Assembly (NCBI GenBank): GCA_017744935.1
Contig: JAGIAI010000028.1
Span: 28,565 to 92,564 of the forward strand
Direction of reading: 5' to 3'
Origin: Variovorax sp.
Lineage (GTDB): Bacteria; Pseudomonadota; Gammaproteobacteria; Burkholderiales; Burkholderiaceae_C
DNA length: 64,000 nucleotides
Shown here piece after piece: positions 8,682-17,145 of this stretch; position 1 is the stretch's first letter; the number at the start of each line of letters is the position of its first letter. A model generated the notes under the pieces. That model saw only the letters and a list, made by a program, of their open reading frames with translations, was not told the origin of the DNA and searched no databases. Made by a program: the position numbers and the translations under genes.

Positions 8682-8724
8682 GATTTCGTCTTGAATGCGG
8701 AAAAGCGGAAGGCAAGGCCCAGGA

Positions 8725-9948
8725 TCAGGCAAGCCGGTTTCGGTAGCGTTCGAGGAAGCCGGCGATGCGATTGATGGCCTCGCGCAGATCCTCCTCGTGG
8801 GGCAGGAAAACAATGCGGAAATGGTCGGGCGTCTTCCAGTTGAAGCCGGTGCCCTGGACCAGCATCACCTTGGTCTCCTTGAGCAAATCGAGGAAGAACT
8901 GGCGGTCGTCCTCGATCGGATAGACCTTCGGGTCCAGCTTCGGGAACATGTAGAGCGCCGCGCTCGGCTTGACGCAGGTCACGCCCGGGATGGCGGTGAT
9001 GAGCTCGTAGGCCAGGTCGCGCTGGCGGCGAAGGCGTCCACCGGGGCCGACGAGTTCGTTGATGCTCTGATAGCCACCAAGCGCCGTCTGAATCGCCCAC
9101 TGGCCCGGCACGTTGGCGCACAGACGCATGTTCGAGAGCATGTTGAGTCCCTCGATGTAGTCACGCGCCATCTTCTTGTCGCCCGACACCACCAACCACC
9201 CGGCGCGATAGCCGCACGAGCGATAGCTCTTGGACAGCGAGTTGAAGGTGAGCGTGAGCACGTCCTTCGACAGGCTCGCGATGGCTGTGTGCTTCACGCC
9301 GTCGTAGAGCACCTTGTCGTAAACCTCGTCGGCGAAGATCACCAGGCCGTGCTCTCGCGCGATCTCGACGATGCCCTTGAGCAGCTCATCCGAGTACAGC
9401 GCACCCGTGGGGTTGTTCGGGTTGATGACGACGATGCCCTTGGTACGCGGGGTGACCTTGGCACGGATGTCGTCGAGGCTTGGCATCCAGCCGTTGTCCT
9501 CATCGCAAAGGTAGTGCACGGGCTTGCCGCCCGAGAGACTCGCGACCGCGGTCCAGAGCGGATAGTCGGGTGCGGGCAGCAGCAGTTCGTCGCCGTCGTT
9601 GAGCAGCGCGTTGGTCGCCATCGCGATCAGCTCGCTCGCACCGTTGCCGAGATAGATGTCGTCGAGCGTGACGCCTGCAATCCCCTGCTTCTGTGTCTCG
9701 TGCATCACCGCCTTGCGTGCCGCGAAGATGCCCTTGCTGTCCGAATAGCCAGCCGAAGCAGGCAGGTTGCGGATCATGTCCTGCTGGACCTCTTCGGGTG
9801 CATCGAAGCCGAACACCGCGAGATTGCCGATGTTGAGCTTGATGATCTTCTGGCCCTCTTCCTCCATCTGCTTGGCGGCGTCCATGATCGGGCCACGGAT
9901 GTCGTAGAGCACGTTGGCCAGCTTGGCCGATTTCTTGAGCGGTTTCAA
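8725..9948 (-). CDS. alaA: pyridoxal-phosphate alanine aminotransferase, AlaA type
   Basis: 407 residues, closely resembling E. coli AlaA (pyruvate + glutamate to alanine). PLP lysine K240 in SLSKSYR, cofactor motifs NPNNPTG and FADEVYDK, and DYPLWTA. The start is TTG at 9946-9948, supported by GGAGGG directly upstream; no nearby ATG gives the family N-terminus. A position that reads GNPAPFGF in E. coli is GNLAVFGF here (41-48). Probably first gene of a unit with hom-thrC downstream. Confidence 0.9.
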   Translation of the reverse strand: MKPLKKSAKLANVLYDIRGPIMDAAKQMEEEGQKIIKLNIGNLAVFGFDAPEEVQQDMIRNLPASAGYSDSKGIFAARKAVMHETQKQGIAGVTLDDIYLGNGASELIAMATNALLNDGDELLLPAPDYPLWTAVASLSGGKPVHYLCDEDNGWMPSLDDIRAKVTPRTKGIVVINPNNPTGALYSDELLKGIVEIAREHGLVIFADEVYDKVLYDGVKHTAIASLSKDVLTLTFNSLSKSYRSCGYRAGWLVVSGDKKMARDYIEGLNMLSNMRLCANVPGQWAIQTALGGYQSINELVGPGGRLRRQRDLAYELITAIPGVTCVKPSAALYMFPKLDPKVYPIEDDRQFFLDLLKETKVMLVQGTGFNWKTPDHFRIVFLPHEEDLREAINRIAGFLERYRNRLA

Positions 9949-9982
9949 AGTCCCTCCAAGGGGGTCTGCGCAGGGGAAAACC

Positions 9983-9988
9983 TATAAT
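9983..9988 (+). promoter_or_regulatory. -10 element of the Mth938-like gene
   Basis: TATAAT, 26 bases before the start codon, in the 66-base divergent gap to alaA. No clear -35 is visible. The opposite strand also offers a TATA-like stretch for alaA. Confidence 0.4.
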
Positions 9989-10014
9989 TTGACCACAGTT
10001 CCCCGCCCTTCCCG

Positions 10015-10401
10015 ATGAAGCTCCAGCCTGATAAATCCGACGTCCAGACACTGACTGCACATGGCCCGGGCTGGGTCGCCATCAACAACGATCGCGTCGA
10101 ATCCAGCGTCGTCGTCGGCTCACGCGGTGAGCGCTTCCTGTGGAACTGCGGGCGCTTCGATGAATTGGGGCCTGAGCACTTCGCGCAACTGGCGTCGCTG
10201 GGCGCGGAATTGATCATTTTCGGAAGCGGTGCGCGCATCCGGTTTCCCAAGCCGGTCTGGCTCCAGCCGCTCATGGCTCAGCGAACCGGCGTCGAGACCA
10301 TGGACACGGCCGCCGCCTGCCGCACCTACAACATCCTTGCCAGCGAAGGCCGCCATGTGGTCGCGGCCCTCCTTATTGAGGATGCCCCGGGCGGGCAGTA
10401 A
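10015..10401 (+). CDS. Mth938-like domain (DUF498) protein
   Basis: 128-residue single-domain protein of the Mth938/NDUFAF3-like family: GAELIIFGSGARIRFP, METMDTAAACRTYNIL-type segment and VVAALLIEDAP near the end. The family is widespread beside amino-acid or respiratory genes, with no settled bacterial function. Human NDUFAF3 is a complex I assembly factor. It lies upstream of the peroxiredoxin gene. Confidence 0.9.
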   Translation: MKLQPDKSDVQTLTAHGPGWVAINNDRVESSVVVGSRGERFLWNCGRFDELGPEHFAQLASLGAELIIFGSGARIRFPKPVWLQPLMAQRTGVETMDTAAACRTYNILASEGRHVVAALLIEDAPGGQ

Positions 10402-10522
10402 GAGGCATTTCGAGGTAAAATTGCGGGTTGCAAGCCGGCGGCCCGCCCTCATCTAGCAACGACCAATCCCCTCCGTGCTCGATTCGATCGGGCGCGGAAT
10501 CAAACCGGAGAAAACAAGTTTC

Positions 10523-10999
10523 ATGGCGATCGTTGTCAACAAACCCATTCCCGAATTCGACGCCAATGCTACCGGCGGCCTGAAGGTCTCGAACACCTCG
10601 CATCTCGGCCAAGTTCTGGTGATGTACTTCTATCCCAAGGACAACACCCCAGGCTGCACGACCGAAGCCATGCAGTTCCGCGATCGTTACAAGGATTTCG
10701 AAAAGGCTGGCGCCACGGTGTTCGGCGTGTCGCGCGACAACATGAAGTCGCACGACGAATTCAAGGCCAAGCTCGAACTCCCTTTCGAACTGATTGCGGA
10801 CACCGAAGAAAAAATGTGCCACATGTTCGGCGTCGTCAAGAACAAGATCATGTATGGCAAGAAGGTCAAGGGCATCGAGCGCAGCACCTTCCTGATCGGC
10901 GCGGACGGTGTTCTCAAGGCTGAGTGGCGCGGGCTCAAGGTGCCCGGCCACGTCGACGAGGTACTCAAAGCTGTCAAGGCGCTCAAGAAAGCAGCCTGA
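10523..10999 (+). CDS. bcp: thioredoxin-dependent peroxiredoxin, PrxQ/Bcp type
   Basis: 158 residues. Reduces hydroperoxides through the peroxidatic cysteine in DNTPGCTTEAMQF. Most PrxQ proteins carry a resolving cysteine five residues later; here that position is Met. A second cysteine remains in EEKMCHMFGVVKNK, so resolution may use that residue or an external thiol. The ATG at 10523 follows GGAGAAAA. Probably transcribed on its own from the TAAAAT region near 10416. Confidence 0.93.
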   Translation: MAIVVNKPIPEFDANATGGLKVSNTSHLGQVLVMYFYPKDNTPGCTTEAMQFRDRYKDFEKAGATVFGVSRDNMKSHDEFKAKLELPFELIADTEEKMCHMFGVVKNKIMYGKKVKGIERSTFLIGADGVLKAEWRGLKVPGHVDEVLKAVKALKKAA

Positions 11000-11017
11000 T
11001 TCACCAAGTGTGAGGTT

Positions 11018-11044
11018 TTGCGCACCCCCGTTGGGGGCGCGCAA
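11018..11044 (+). terminator. GC hairpin after bcp
   Basis: TTGCGC...GCGCAA outer arms enclosing CCCCC-GTT-GGGGG. Strong stem, but no T-run follows, so it may stabilise the bcp 3' end rather than terminate alone. Confidence 0.4.
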
Positions 11045-11121
11045 CTAACAGAGGAAGTGACACTCGCGATGTGCATAATGGCTCCATGCCGTTGAGTTCC
11101 GCGACCGCATCCATCGAACAA

Positions 11122-11150
11122 AGCCGCCAGGTTCTTCAGGCGGCTTTTTC
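11122..11150 (+). terminator. Rho-independent terminator between bcp and phoH
   Basis: AGCCGCC (11122-11128) and GGCGGCT (11139-11145) with a 10-base loop, then TTTTTC and TTTT. It ends about 40 bases before the PhoH start. Confidence 0.7.
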
Positions 11151-11188
11151 GTTTTCTGGCCCTTTCATTCTTGCGAGCGAACCGCCCC

Positions 11189-12931
11189 ATGCCCCTGCCC
11201 CCCGCCCCCACGAAACGTGCCTCCATGCTTTCGCCGAGCGCGCACGACGCGCCAGCCCGGCCTTCGCAGGGCCGAAGCGGTCGTCGTTCAACTGACAGGA
11301 AGTCGGAAGACGGCGGCGCGACAGGGCCGCGGCCGCTCGAACTGTTCGATCGTCACGCTGACGAAGCAGGGGGAAGCGTCGAAACGCTACCCGTCCTGAA
11401 GGCGAAAGCCCCGGCTCCAGTGGCGAAGGCGCCTACGCCCAGCACTTCAGAAGCACAGGAGACCGCGGCCGTAGCCGTGCGCCAAGCTCAACCACGTGCC
11501 AAACGCAGCAAGGCGAACGGCCCGGTCAAGCTTTTCGTGCTCGACACCAACGTGCTGCTGCACGATCCGATGTGTCTCTTCCGCTTCGAGGAGCACGACA
11601 TCTTCCTGCCGATGATCGTTCTGGAAGAGCTCGACGGGCACAAGAAGGGCACCACGGAAGTCGCCCGCAACGGTCGTCAGGCCAGCCGGACGCTGGACGC
11701 CCTCGCTGCAGCGCAGGGAGCCGACATCGGCAAGGGCCTGAAGCTGGATACCACCGGTCATCGTGAGTCCGGCGGCAAGCTCTTCTTCCAGACGGAGCCG
11801 CTCGAATACACCTTGCCGACCAGCCTGCCGCAGGGCAAGGCCGACAACCAGATCCTGGGCGTCGTCCAGGCGCTGAGCGACCTGAATTCGAGAGACGCAC
11901 CCGGCAGGCCGAAGCGGGACGTCGTGCTGGTGTCGAAGGACATCAACATGCGCGTCAAGGCGCGCGCGCTGGGCCTGCATGCAGACGACTACCAGAACGA
12001 CAAGACGCTGGATGACGGAGATCTGCTCTACTCCGGCTCGCTCGCGCTGCCGCCGGATTTCTGGACCCGCCAGAGCAAGACCATCGAAAGCTGGCAAAGC
12101 GGCAGCAGCACGTTCTACCGCGTCAGCGGGCCGATCGTCCCGAACCTCTTCATCAACCAGTTCATCTATTTCGAAGCGCCCGGCGAGCCAAGCATGTATG
12201 CGAGGGTCACCGAAATCCGCGACAAGACAGCGGTGCTCAAGACGCTGAAGGACTACGGCTCCGTCAAGAACGCCGTGTGGGGCGTGAACACGCGCAATCG
12301 CGAACAAAACTTCGCGATGAACCTACTGATGGACCCCGAGGTCGACTTCGTGACGCTGACCGGCACGGCCGGCACTGGAAAGACGTTGATGGCGCTCGCA
12401 TCAGGTCTCACCCAGGTTCTCGATGACCGCCGTTACACCGAGATCATCATGACCCGCGCCACCGTGAGCGTCGGCGAAGACATCGGCTTCCTCCCGGGGA
12501 CCGAGGAAGAAAAGATGGGCCCATGGATGGGGGCGCTCGACGACAACCTCGAGTTCCTCGCCAAGGGCGACAGCGGCGGCGCAGGCGAATGGGGGCGCGC
12601 CGCGACGAATGAGCTCATCCGCAGCAAGATCAAGATCAAGAGCATGAACTTCATGCGCGGGCGGACCTTCCTGAACAAGTACGTGATCATCGACGAGGCC
12701 CAGAACCTCACGCCGAAGCAGATGAAGACGCTGGTCACTCGTGCTGGTCCGGGGACGAAGATCATCTGCATGGGCAACCTCGCACAGATCGACACGCCGT
12801 ACCTGACCGAGGGTTCCTCCGGGCTGACCTTCGCGGTCGACAAGTTCAAGGGCTGGCCACACAGCGGCCACATCACGCTGGCGCGCGGCGAACGCTCGCG
12901 CTTGGCCGACTTCGCCAGCGAAGTGCTCTAG
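11189..12931 (+). CDS. PIN-domain PhoH-family ATPase (PhoH2)
   Basis: 580 residues. Low-complexity Ala/Pro-rich N-terminus (1-110), then a PIN ribonuclease fold beginning KLFVLDTNVLLHDP (about 114) with conserved acidic residues, then a PhoH ATPase domain with Walker A TGTAGTGKT (about 390-400) and FLNKYVIIDEAQNLTPKQ. PIN-PhoH fusions act as RNA-unwinding ribonucleases, known from toxin-antitoxin-like PhoAT systems; no antitoxin-like gene lies directly upstream here. ATG at 11189 chosen over a TTG 18 bases earlier. Confidence 0.92.
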   Translation: MPLPPAPTKRASMLSPSAHDAPARPSQGRSGRRSTDRKSEDGGATGPRPLELFDRHADEAGGSVETLPVLKAKAPAPVAKAPTPSTSEAQETAAVAVRQAQPRAKRSKANGPVKLFVLDTNVLLHDPMCLFRFEEHDIFLPMIVLEELDGHKKGTTEVARNGRQASRTLDALAAAQGADIGKGLKLDTTGHRESGGKLFFQTEPLEYTLPTSLPQGKADNQILGVVQALSDLNSRDAPGRPKRDVVLVSKDINMRVKARALGLHADDYQNDKTLDDGDLLYSGSLALPPDFWTRQSKTIESWQSGSSTFYRVSGPIVPNLFINQFIYFEAPGEPSMYARVTEIRDKTAVLKTLKDYGSVKNAVWGVNTRNREQNFAMNLLMDPEVDFVTLTGTAGTGKTLMALASGLTQVLDDRRYTEIIMTRATVSVGEDIGFLPGTEEEKMGPWMGALDDNLEFLAKGDSGGAGEWGRAATNELIRSKIKIKSMNFMRGRTFLNKYVIIDEAQNLTPKQMKTLVTRAGPGTKIICMGNLAQIDTPYLTEGSSGLTFAVDKFKGWPHSGHITLARGERSRLADFASEVL

Positions 12932-12971
12932 CGGCGGCAACTCAACCGGTACGTCCGGTGGAGTCTTCAAA

Positions 12972-13005
12972 TGCTGACAACACTCCTGACAGAACGTTGT
13001 CAGCA
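12972..13005. promoter_or_regulatory. inverted-repeat operator candidate ahead of the VOC gene
   Basis: TGCTGACAAC (12972-12981) and GTTGTCAGCA (12996-13005), perfect 10-base arms 14 bases apart. A second overlapping dyad TGACA-N6-TGTCA lies at 12987-13002. It is about 50 bases before the VOC start. The cassette encodes its own HTH-WYL regulator, so this is the obvious candidate binding site (inference). Confidence 0.55.
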
Positions 13006-13053
13006 GTTGTCGCGCAGCATCCAGGCTTCTTTCACTACTCAAGGAAGCCGACC

Positions 13054-13425
13054 ATGTCCACCACGATCAACTGGTTCGAAATCCCTGTCGCCGACCTGGA
13101 TCGCGCGCAGACGTTCTACGAAGAACTGCTCGGCCGCAAGCTCAAGCGGGAATCCTTCGGTGGAGAACCGATGGCCGTCTTCCCCTACGAAGAGCCGGCC
13201 ACTGGCGGTTGCCTCATGGCCGGCCAAACCCGCACCGCCGCCTCCGGCAGCGGTGTCCGCATCTATCTCGACTGCATGCCAAGCATCGATGAAGCCATTT
13301 CCCGGGGCGTCGCCGCGGGCGGGAAGATCATCGAGCCGAAGTCCGAGCTCCCCGCGGGCATGGGTTTCATCGCGCATCTGCGGGACACGGAAGGCAACGA
13401 AGTCGGGCTGCACGCGCTGGCCTGA
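13054..13425 (+). CDS. VOC-superfamily (glyoxalase/bleomycin-resistance-like) protein
   Basis: 123 residues. Begins MSTTINWFEIPVADLDRAQTF and has the paired beta-alpha-beta-beta-beta modules of the vicinal-oxygen-chelate fold, ending GNEVGLHALA with the usual C-terminal metal-ligand-type region. AAGGAAG lies about 8 bases before the ATG. Substrate unknown. First gene of a set with a GyrI-like protein and a WYL regulator. Confidence 0.88.
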   Translation: MSTTINWFEIPVADLDRAQTFYEELLGRKLKRESFGGEPMAVFPYEEPATGGCLMAGQTRTAASGSGVRIYLDCMPSIDEAISRGVAAGGKIIEPKSELPAGMGFIAHLRDTEGNEVGLHALA

Positions 13426-13511
13426 CTCACCTTTACGGGCGGCGCTCGCAACGAGACCGCAATCCGATTCGCTCCACATCCGGAGCGATGAGTCTTGATA
13501 CGGAGCAAGTC

Positions 13512-13967
13512 ATGCAACCCCAACTTCAACGACTGGGTGCGTTCAACGTCGCGGGGCTGACCGCGCGGACCACCAACCGTGACGAGAACGATCCCGAGGC
13601 CGCGCGGATCGGCACGCTGTGGAATCGCTTTTTCGATGAGCGCATCTACGAGAAGACGCCGCATCGCATTGCCGATATGCACCTCTATGGCGTCTATTCG
13701 GCCTACGAGACCGACGCGAACGGCGCCTTCGACATCACCACAGGCGTCGCGGTCGCCGATGGGCCGGAAGCCGTGCACATCGAAGGCGGCGACTACCTAA
13801 TCTTCACCGGACAGGGCTCCATGCCCCGGATGGTCCTCGCAGTGTGGGAGGCGATCTGGCAATATTTCGATGACCATCCGGAAATCAGGCGCCGCTATCG
13901 AAGCGACTTCGAGGCATACGCCGGCCCGGAGCAGGTCGCAATCCACATTGGAGTTGAGCTGGACTGA
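13512..13967 (+). CDS. GyrI-like/effector-binding domain protein
   Basis: 151 residues with the AraC-effector-binding/GyrI-like fold: GVYSAYETDANGAFDITTG, GGDYLIFTGQGSMP and the alternating IWQYFDDHPEIRR. Such single-domain proteins bind small, often cationic, ligands. ATG at 13512 follows GGAG at 13502-13505. An in-frame ATG 24 bases earlier is the alternative. Confidence 0.85.
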   Translation: MQPQLQRLGAFNVAGLTARTTNRDENDPEAARIGTLWNRFFDERIYEKTPHRIADMHLYGVYSAYETDANGAFDITTGVAVADGPEAVHIEGGDYLIFTGQGSMPRMVLAVWEAIWQYFDDHPEIRRRYRSDFEAYAGPEQVAIHIGVELD

Positions 13968-13968
13968 C

Positions 13969-14091
13969 ATGAATCCGACCCTCGGCGCGCGCGGAAAGAC
14001 CTGGCGGGAACAACTCGCCGGTCGGCACCATTTCGTCGAAGACTTCGAAATGAAGCTGATGGGAGCTCACTGCCTGCATGCGCCGCGCTGA
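13969..14091 (+). CDS. possible 40-residue protein overlapping the WYL regulator start
   Basis: ATG lies one base after the GyrI-like stop and the frame runs MNPTLGARGKTWREQL to HCLHAPR, stopping 14 bases inside the WYL regulator gene. Its placement with coupling-type spacing on both sides suggests translation. The sequence is unfamiliar; it may be a real small protein or merely the translated link. Confidence 0.35.
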   Translation: MNPTLGARGKTWREQLAGRHHFVEDFEMKLMGAHCLHAPR

Positions 14092-14788
14092 TCGTCTCTT
14101 TCAGATTGTCCAGATTATTCGCGGCCGGCGGCTCACGACTGCCGCCTTCCTCGCCCAACGCCTGGAGATTTCGGAGCGCACTGTCTATCGAGACATCGCC
14201 GATCTCCAACGTCAGGGCGTACCGGTCGACGGCGAGGCCGGCGTCGGTTACCGCATTGGTTCGGGCTTCGACCTTCCACCGCTCATGTTCACTCAGGATG
14301 AGGCCGCGGCGTTGGTTGCTTCGGCCCGGCTCGCGCAGAGCTGGGTCGACACCGCGATGGCGCGGGACATCGAATCCGCGCTAGGAAAGATTCTTTCCGT
14401 GCTGCCACCCGCAGCGCGTGTGTCCGCCGAAAGTCTCGCGCTCTACGCACCGGCCTACGTGCTTGACGACGGCACGCGCACGCGACTCCAGATATTGCGA
14501 GAAGCCGTGCAAGCGCGACACAAGGTCCGGATGGACTACCACGACGTCGTCAGCGCGCCGACGCAGCGCACGGTGCGCCCCCTCGGGTGCTTCTATTGGG
14601 GAAAGGTCTGGACCTTTTCAGCCTGGTGCGAACTCAGGGAAGACTTCCGTGCGTTCAGGCTCGATCGCATCGATCAGATCGAAGTCCTGCCCGAACGGTT
14701 CCGCGATGAAGCCGGCAAGACGCTCGCCGACATGCTGAGAAACCTGCAGGCGAATTCCCGCAAAGCCGAATCTGCTAAACAGGACTAG
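14078..14788 (+). CDS. YafY-type HTH-WYL transcriptional regulator
   Basis: 236 residues. N-terminal HTH (MRRADRLFQIVQIIRGRR...ISERTVYRDIADLQRQGVPV, about 1-55), then a WYL ligand-sensing domain (about 135-215) with RLDRIDQIEVL. This family usually regulates its own neighbours, here the VOC and GyrI-like genes. Its TAG stop (14786-14788) and the dnaB stop on the other strand share the palindrome CTAG. Confidence 0.92.
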   Translation: MRRADRLFQIVQIIRGRRLTTAAFLAQRLEISERTVYRDIADLQRQGVPVDGEAGVGYRIGSGFDLPPLMFTQDEAAALVASARLAQSWVDTAMARDIESALGKILSVLPPAARVSAESLALYAPAYVLDDGTRTRLQILREAVQARHKVRMDYHDVVSAPTQRTVRPLGCFYWGKVWTFSAWCELREDFRAFRLDRIDQIEVLPERFRDEAGKTLADMLRNLQANSRKAESAKQD

Positions 14789-16188
14789 AAATCGTCGCCT
14801 CCCATGGCGAGATTCTCGAACTTGGTCAACGGCTTCAGGAACGCAAGCTTGACGGTGCCGGTCGGCCCATTCCGATGCTTGCTGATAATCACCTCTGCGA
14901 CGCCGGGTTCCTTGCTGTCCTTGTTGTAATAGTCGTCACGGTAGATGAACATGATCAGGTCGGCATCCTGTTCGATCGCGCCCGATTCACGCAGATCGCT
15001 CATCATAGGACGCTTGTCGGTACGGCTTTCGACGCCGCGGCTCAACTGCGACAGCGCGATCACGGGGCACTTGAGCTCTTTCGCTAGCATCTTCAATCCG
15101 CGCGAGATTTCGCCCACGGCAGTGGCGCGGTTCTCGTCGTTCATGCTGCTCGACACGCTCATGAGCTGAAGGTAGTCGACCACGATCAAGCCCAGCTTGC
15201 CGTACTGCCGCGCGAGCCGCCGCGCGTTGGCGCGAAGCTCGCTGGTGGTCAGGCCTGGCGTTTCGTCGATATGCAGCGACACGTTACGCAGCTTTTCGAT
15301 GGCCTCCGTGAGTCGCGGCCACTCGTCGTCGGTGAGCTTGCCGGTTCGCAGGTGCCCCTGATCGATGCGGCCAATCGAGCCGACGATACGAACAGCCAAC
15401 TGCGACGCGCCCATTTCCATGGAAAACACTGCGACGGGCAAGCCCTCATTGAGCGCCACATGTTCAGCAATGTTGATGGCCAGCGAGGTCTTCCCCATCG
15501 ACGGGCGTGCCGCGAGCACGATCATGTCGCCCGGCTGGAGTCCCGAAGTCATCTTGTCGAACTCGTAGAAGCCCGTTCGAACGCCAGTGATGTCGTTCGG
15601 GTTCTCGGCCATCTCCGTTACGCGATCGAGCAGTTCGACCACCAGCGCATCCATGGCCTGGAAGCCCTGCTTCATCCGCGTGCCTTCTTCGCCGATGTTG
15701 AAGATCTTCTGCTCGGCCTCGTCCAGGATCTTGTCGACCGCCTTGCCCTGGGTGTTGAAGGCATTCGTCGCAATCTCATCGCTAGCGGCTACGAGTTTTC
15801 GCAGGATCGATCGCTCGCGGACGATTTCGGCATAGCGCCTGATGTTGCTTGCGCTCGGCACATATTGGGCAAGCGAGTTGAGATACGCGAGACCGCCGAT
15901 TTCCTCGGCTTTGCCAAGGCTCTGCAGTTGCTCGTAGACCGTGATCACGTCGGCCGGCTTGCTTGCGTTGATCAGCGCGCCGATTGCGGCATAGATCAGC
16001 TTGTGCTCGTGACGATAGAAGTCGCTGTCGACAACAACATCGCCCATCCGGTCCCATGCGCCGTTGTCCAAAAGCAGGCCACCCAGAACGCTCGATTCGG
16101 CTTCGATCGAATGCGGCGGAATGCGCAATTGCGCGATCTGGCGATCGTTTGAAGGGTCGTTATCTGCGTAGGAAAAGACGGCGGACAT
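14785..16188 (-). CDS. dnaB: replicative DNA helicase DnaB
   Basis: 467 residues. Hexameric 5'-3' helicase of the replisome. N-terminal primase-interacting domain (about 20-125, IPPHSIEAESSVLGGLL), RecA-like domain with Walker A ARPSMGKTS (about 226), Walker B LIVVDYLQLM and the C-terminal SKHRNGPTGTVKLAF. No intein interrupts it. Lies downstream of rplI, but two hairpins separate them. Confidence 0.98.
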   Translation of the reverse strand: MSAVFSYADNDPSNDRQIAQLRIPPHSIEAESSVLGGLLLDNGAWDRMGDVVVDSDFYRHEHKLIYAAIGALINASKPADVITVYEQLQSLGKAEEIGGLAYLNSLAQYVPSASNIRRYAEIVRERSILRKLVAASDEIATNAFNTQGKAVDKILDEAEQKIFNIGEEGTRMKQGFQAMDALVVELLDRVTEMAENPNDITGVRTGFYEFDKMTSGLQPGDMIVLAARPSMGKTSLAINIAEHVALNEGLPVAVFSMEMGASQLAVRIVGSIGRIDQGHLRTGKLTDDEWPRLTEAIEKLRNVSLHIDETPGLTTSELRANARRLARQYGKLGLIVVDYLQLMSVSSSMNDENRATAVGEISRGLKMLAKELKCPVIALSQLSRGVESRTDKRPMMSDLRESGAIEQDADLIMFIYRDDYYNKDSKEPGVAEVIISKHRNGPTGTVKLAFLKPLTKFENLAMGGDDF

Positions 16189-16301
16189 GAGGCTCCTTGC
16201 AACCCTGCATGCTAAGCCGCATGACGCGCGGCGTCACGTGGACAAGGTTGTGAATATTCGGTGATCTTCCGGTGAACGACGCGGGATAACACGGCCGCCC
16301 G

Positions 16302-16359
16302 AGAAAAGAAAAGCCGCCCGAAGGCGGCTCACACGGACAAGGTCGCATAGCGACCTTGT
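16302..16359 (-). terminator. double-hairpin terminator after rplI
   Basis: Read leftward from rplI: first a perfect 10-base stem ACAAGGTCGC/GCGACCTTGT with a 3-base loop (16337-16359), then AGCCGCC/GGCGGCT (16312-16329) followed by T-rich TTTCTTTTC. The second is a good intrinsic terminator, suggesting dnaB is only partly cotranscribed with the ribosomal operon. Confidence 0.7.
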
Positions 16360-16377
16360 TTTCTCTTTGCCGAAGGC

Positions 16378-16830
16378 TTATGCGCTTTCGCCGTAGACCG
16401 TCACGTTGATTTCGACGACCACGTCAGTGTGCAGTGCAACGCTCACGGTACTGTCGCCAACAACCTTGATCGGGCCGCTGGGCATGCGAACTTGCGACTT
16501 GGCGACCTTGTAGCCGAGCTTGTTCAGTTCATCGGCGACGTCGTGGTTCGTGACCGAACCGAACAGACGGCCGTCGACACCAGCCTTTTGCGTCAGCTTG
16601 ACGGCCGTGCCGGCGAGTTTCTCACCCTGGGCCTGAGCTTCAGTCAGCTTGGCGGCGGCGGCCTTCTCGAGTTCGGCGCGCTTGGCTTCGAATTCGGCCT
16701 TGGCGGCTTCCGTAGCGCGACGAGCGCGGCCCGAGGGGATCAGGTAGTTGCGCGCGTAGCCGTCCTTGACCTTGACGATCTCGCCGAGCACACCGAGGTT
16801 GACAACCTTGTCCAGAAGAATGACTTGCAT
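16378..16830 (-). CDS. rplI: 50S ribosomal protein L9
   Basis: 150 residues. Binds 23S rRNA domain V. Begins [22 protein letters not shown] with the N-terminal RNA-binding domain, then a long central helix rich in Lys/Glu/Ala (about 45-75), then the C-terminal domain. Last gene of rpsF-priB-rpsR-rplI. Confidence 0.98.
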   Translation of the reverse strand: MQVILLDKVVNLGVLGEIVKVKDGYARNYLIPSGRARRATEAAKAEFEAKRAELEKAAAAKLTEAQAQGEKLAGTAVKLTQKAGVDGRLFGSVTNHDVADELNKLGYKVAKSQVRMPSGPIKVVGDSTVSVALHTDVVVEINVTVYGESA

Positions 16831-16843
16831 GATGTCCAGCTCC

Positions 16844-17125
16844 TTAGACGCGGTGTTGGTCGCTGTACGGCACCAGTGCGAGGAAGCGCGCGCGCTTGAT
16901 CGCGGTGTTCAGCTGACGTTGGTAGATCGCGCGCGTGCCGGTGAGGCGCGCGGGGATGATCTTGCCGTTTTCGCTGATGAAATCGCGAAGGGTATCGACG
17001 TCCTTGTAGTCGATTTCCTCCACGCCAGCGACGGTGAAACGGCAGAAGCGCTTGCGCTTGAACAGCAGCGACTGGGTGTTGCGCTTCGGACGCTTGTCCT
17101 TGTTGAATTTCTTGAACGTGGCCAT
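16844..17125 (-). CDS. rpsR: 30S ribosomal protein S18
   Basis: 93 residues. Forms a pair with S6 on the 30S platform. Contains [31 protein letters not shown] and [15 protein letters not shown], the S18 signature. Follows priB by 20 bases. Confidence 0.98.
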   Translation of the reverse strand: MATFKKFNKDKRPKRNTQSLLFKRKRFCRFTVAGVEEIDYKDVDTLRDFISENGKIIPARLTGTRAIYQRQLNTAIKRARFLALVPYSDQHRV

Positions 17126-17145
17126 TTGGGACCTCTTGTCGAAAA

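Noticed and set aside
11189..12931. PIN-PhoH as the toxin of a PhoAT toxin-antitoxin pair
   Set aside because: No antitoxin-like small gene lies directly upstream; a terminator does.
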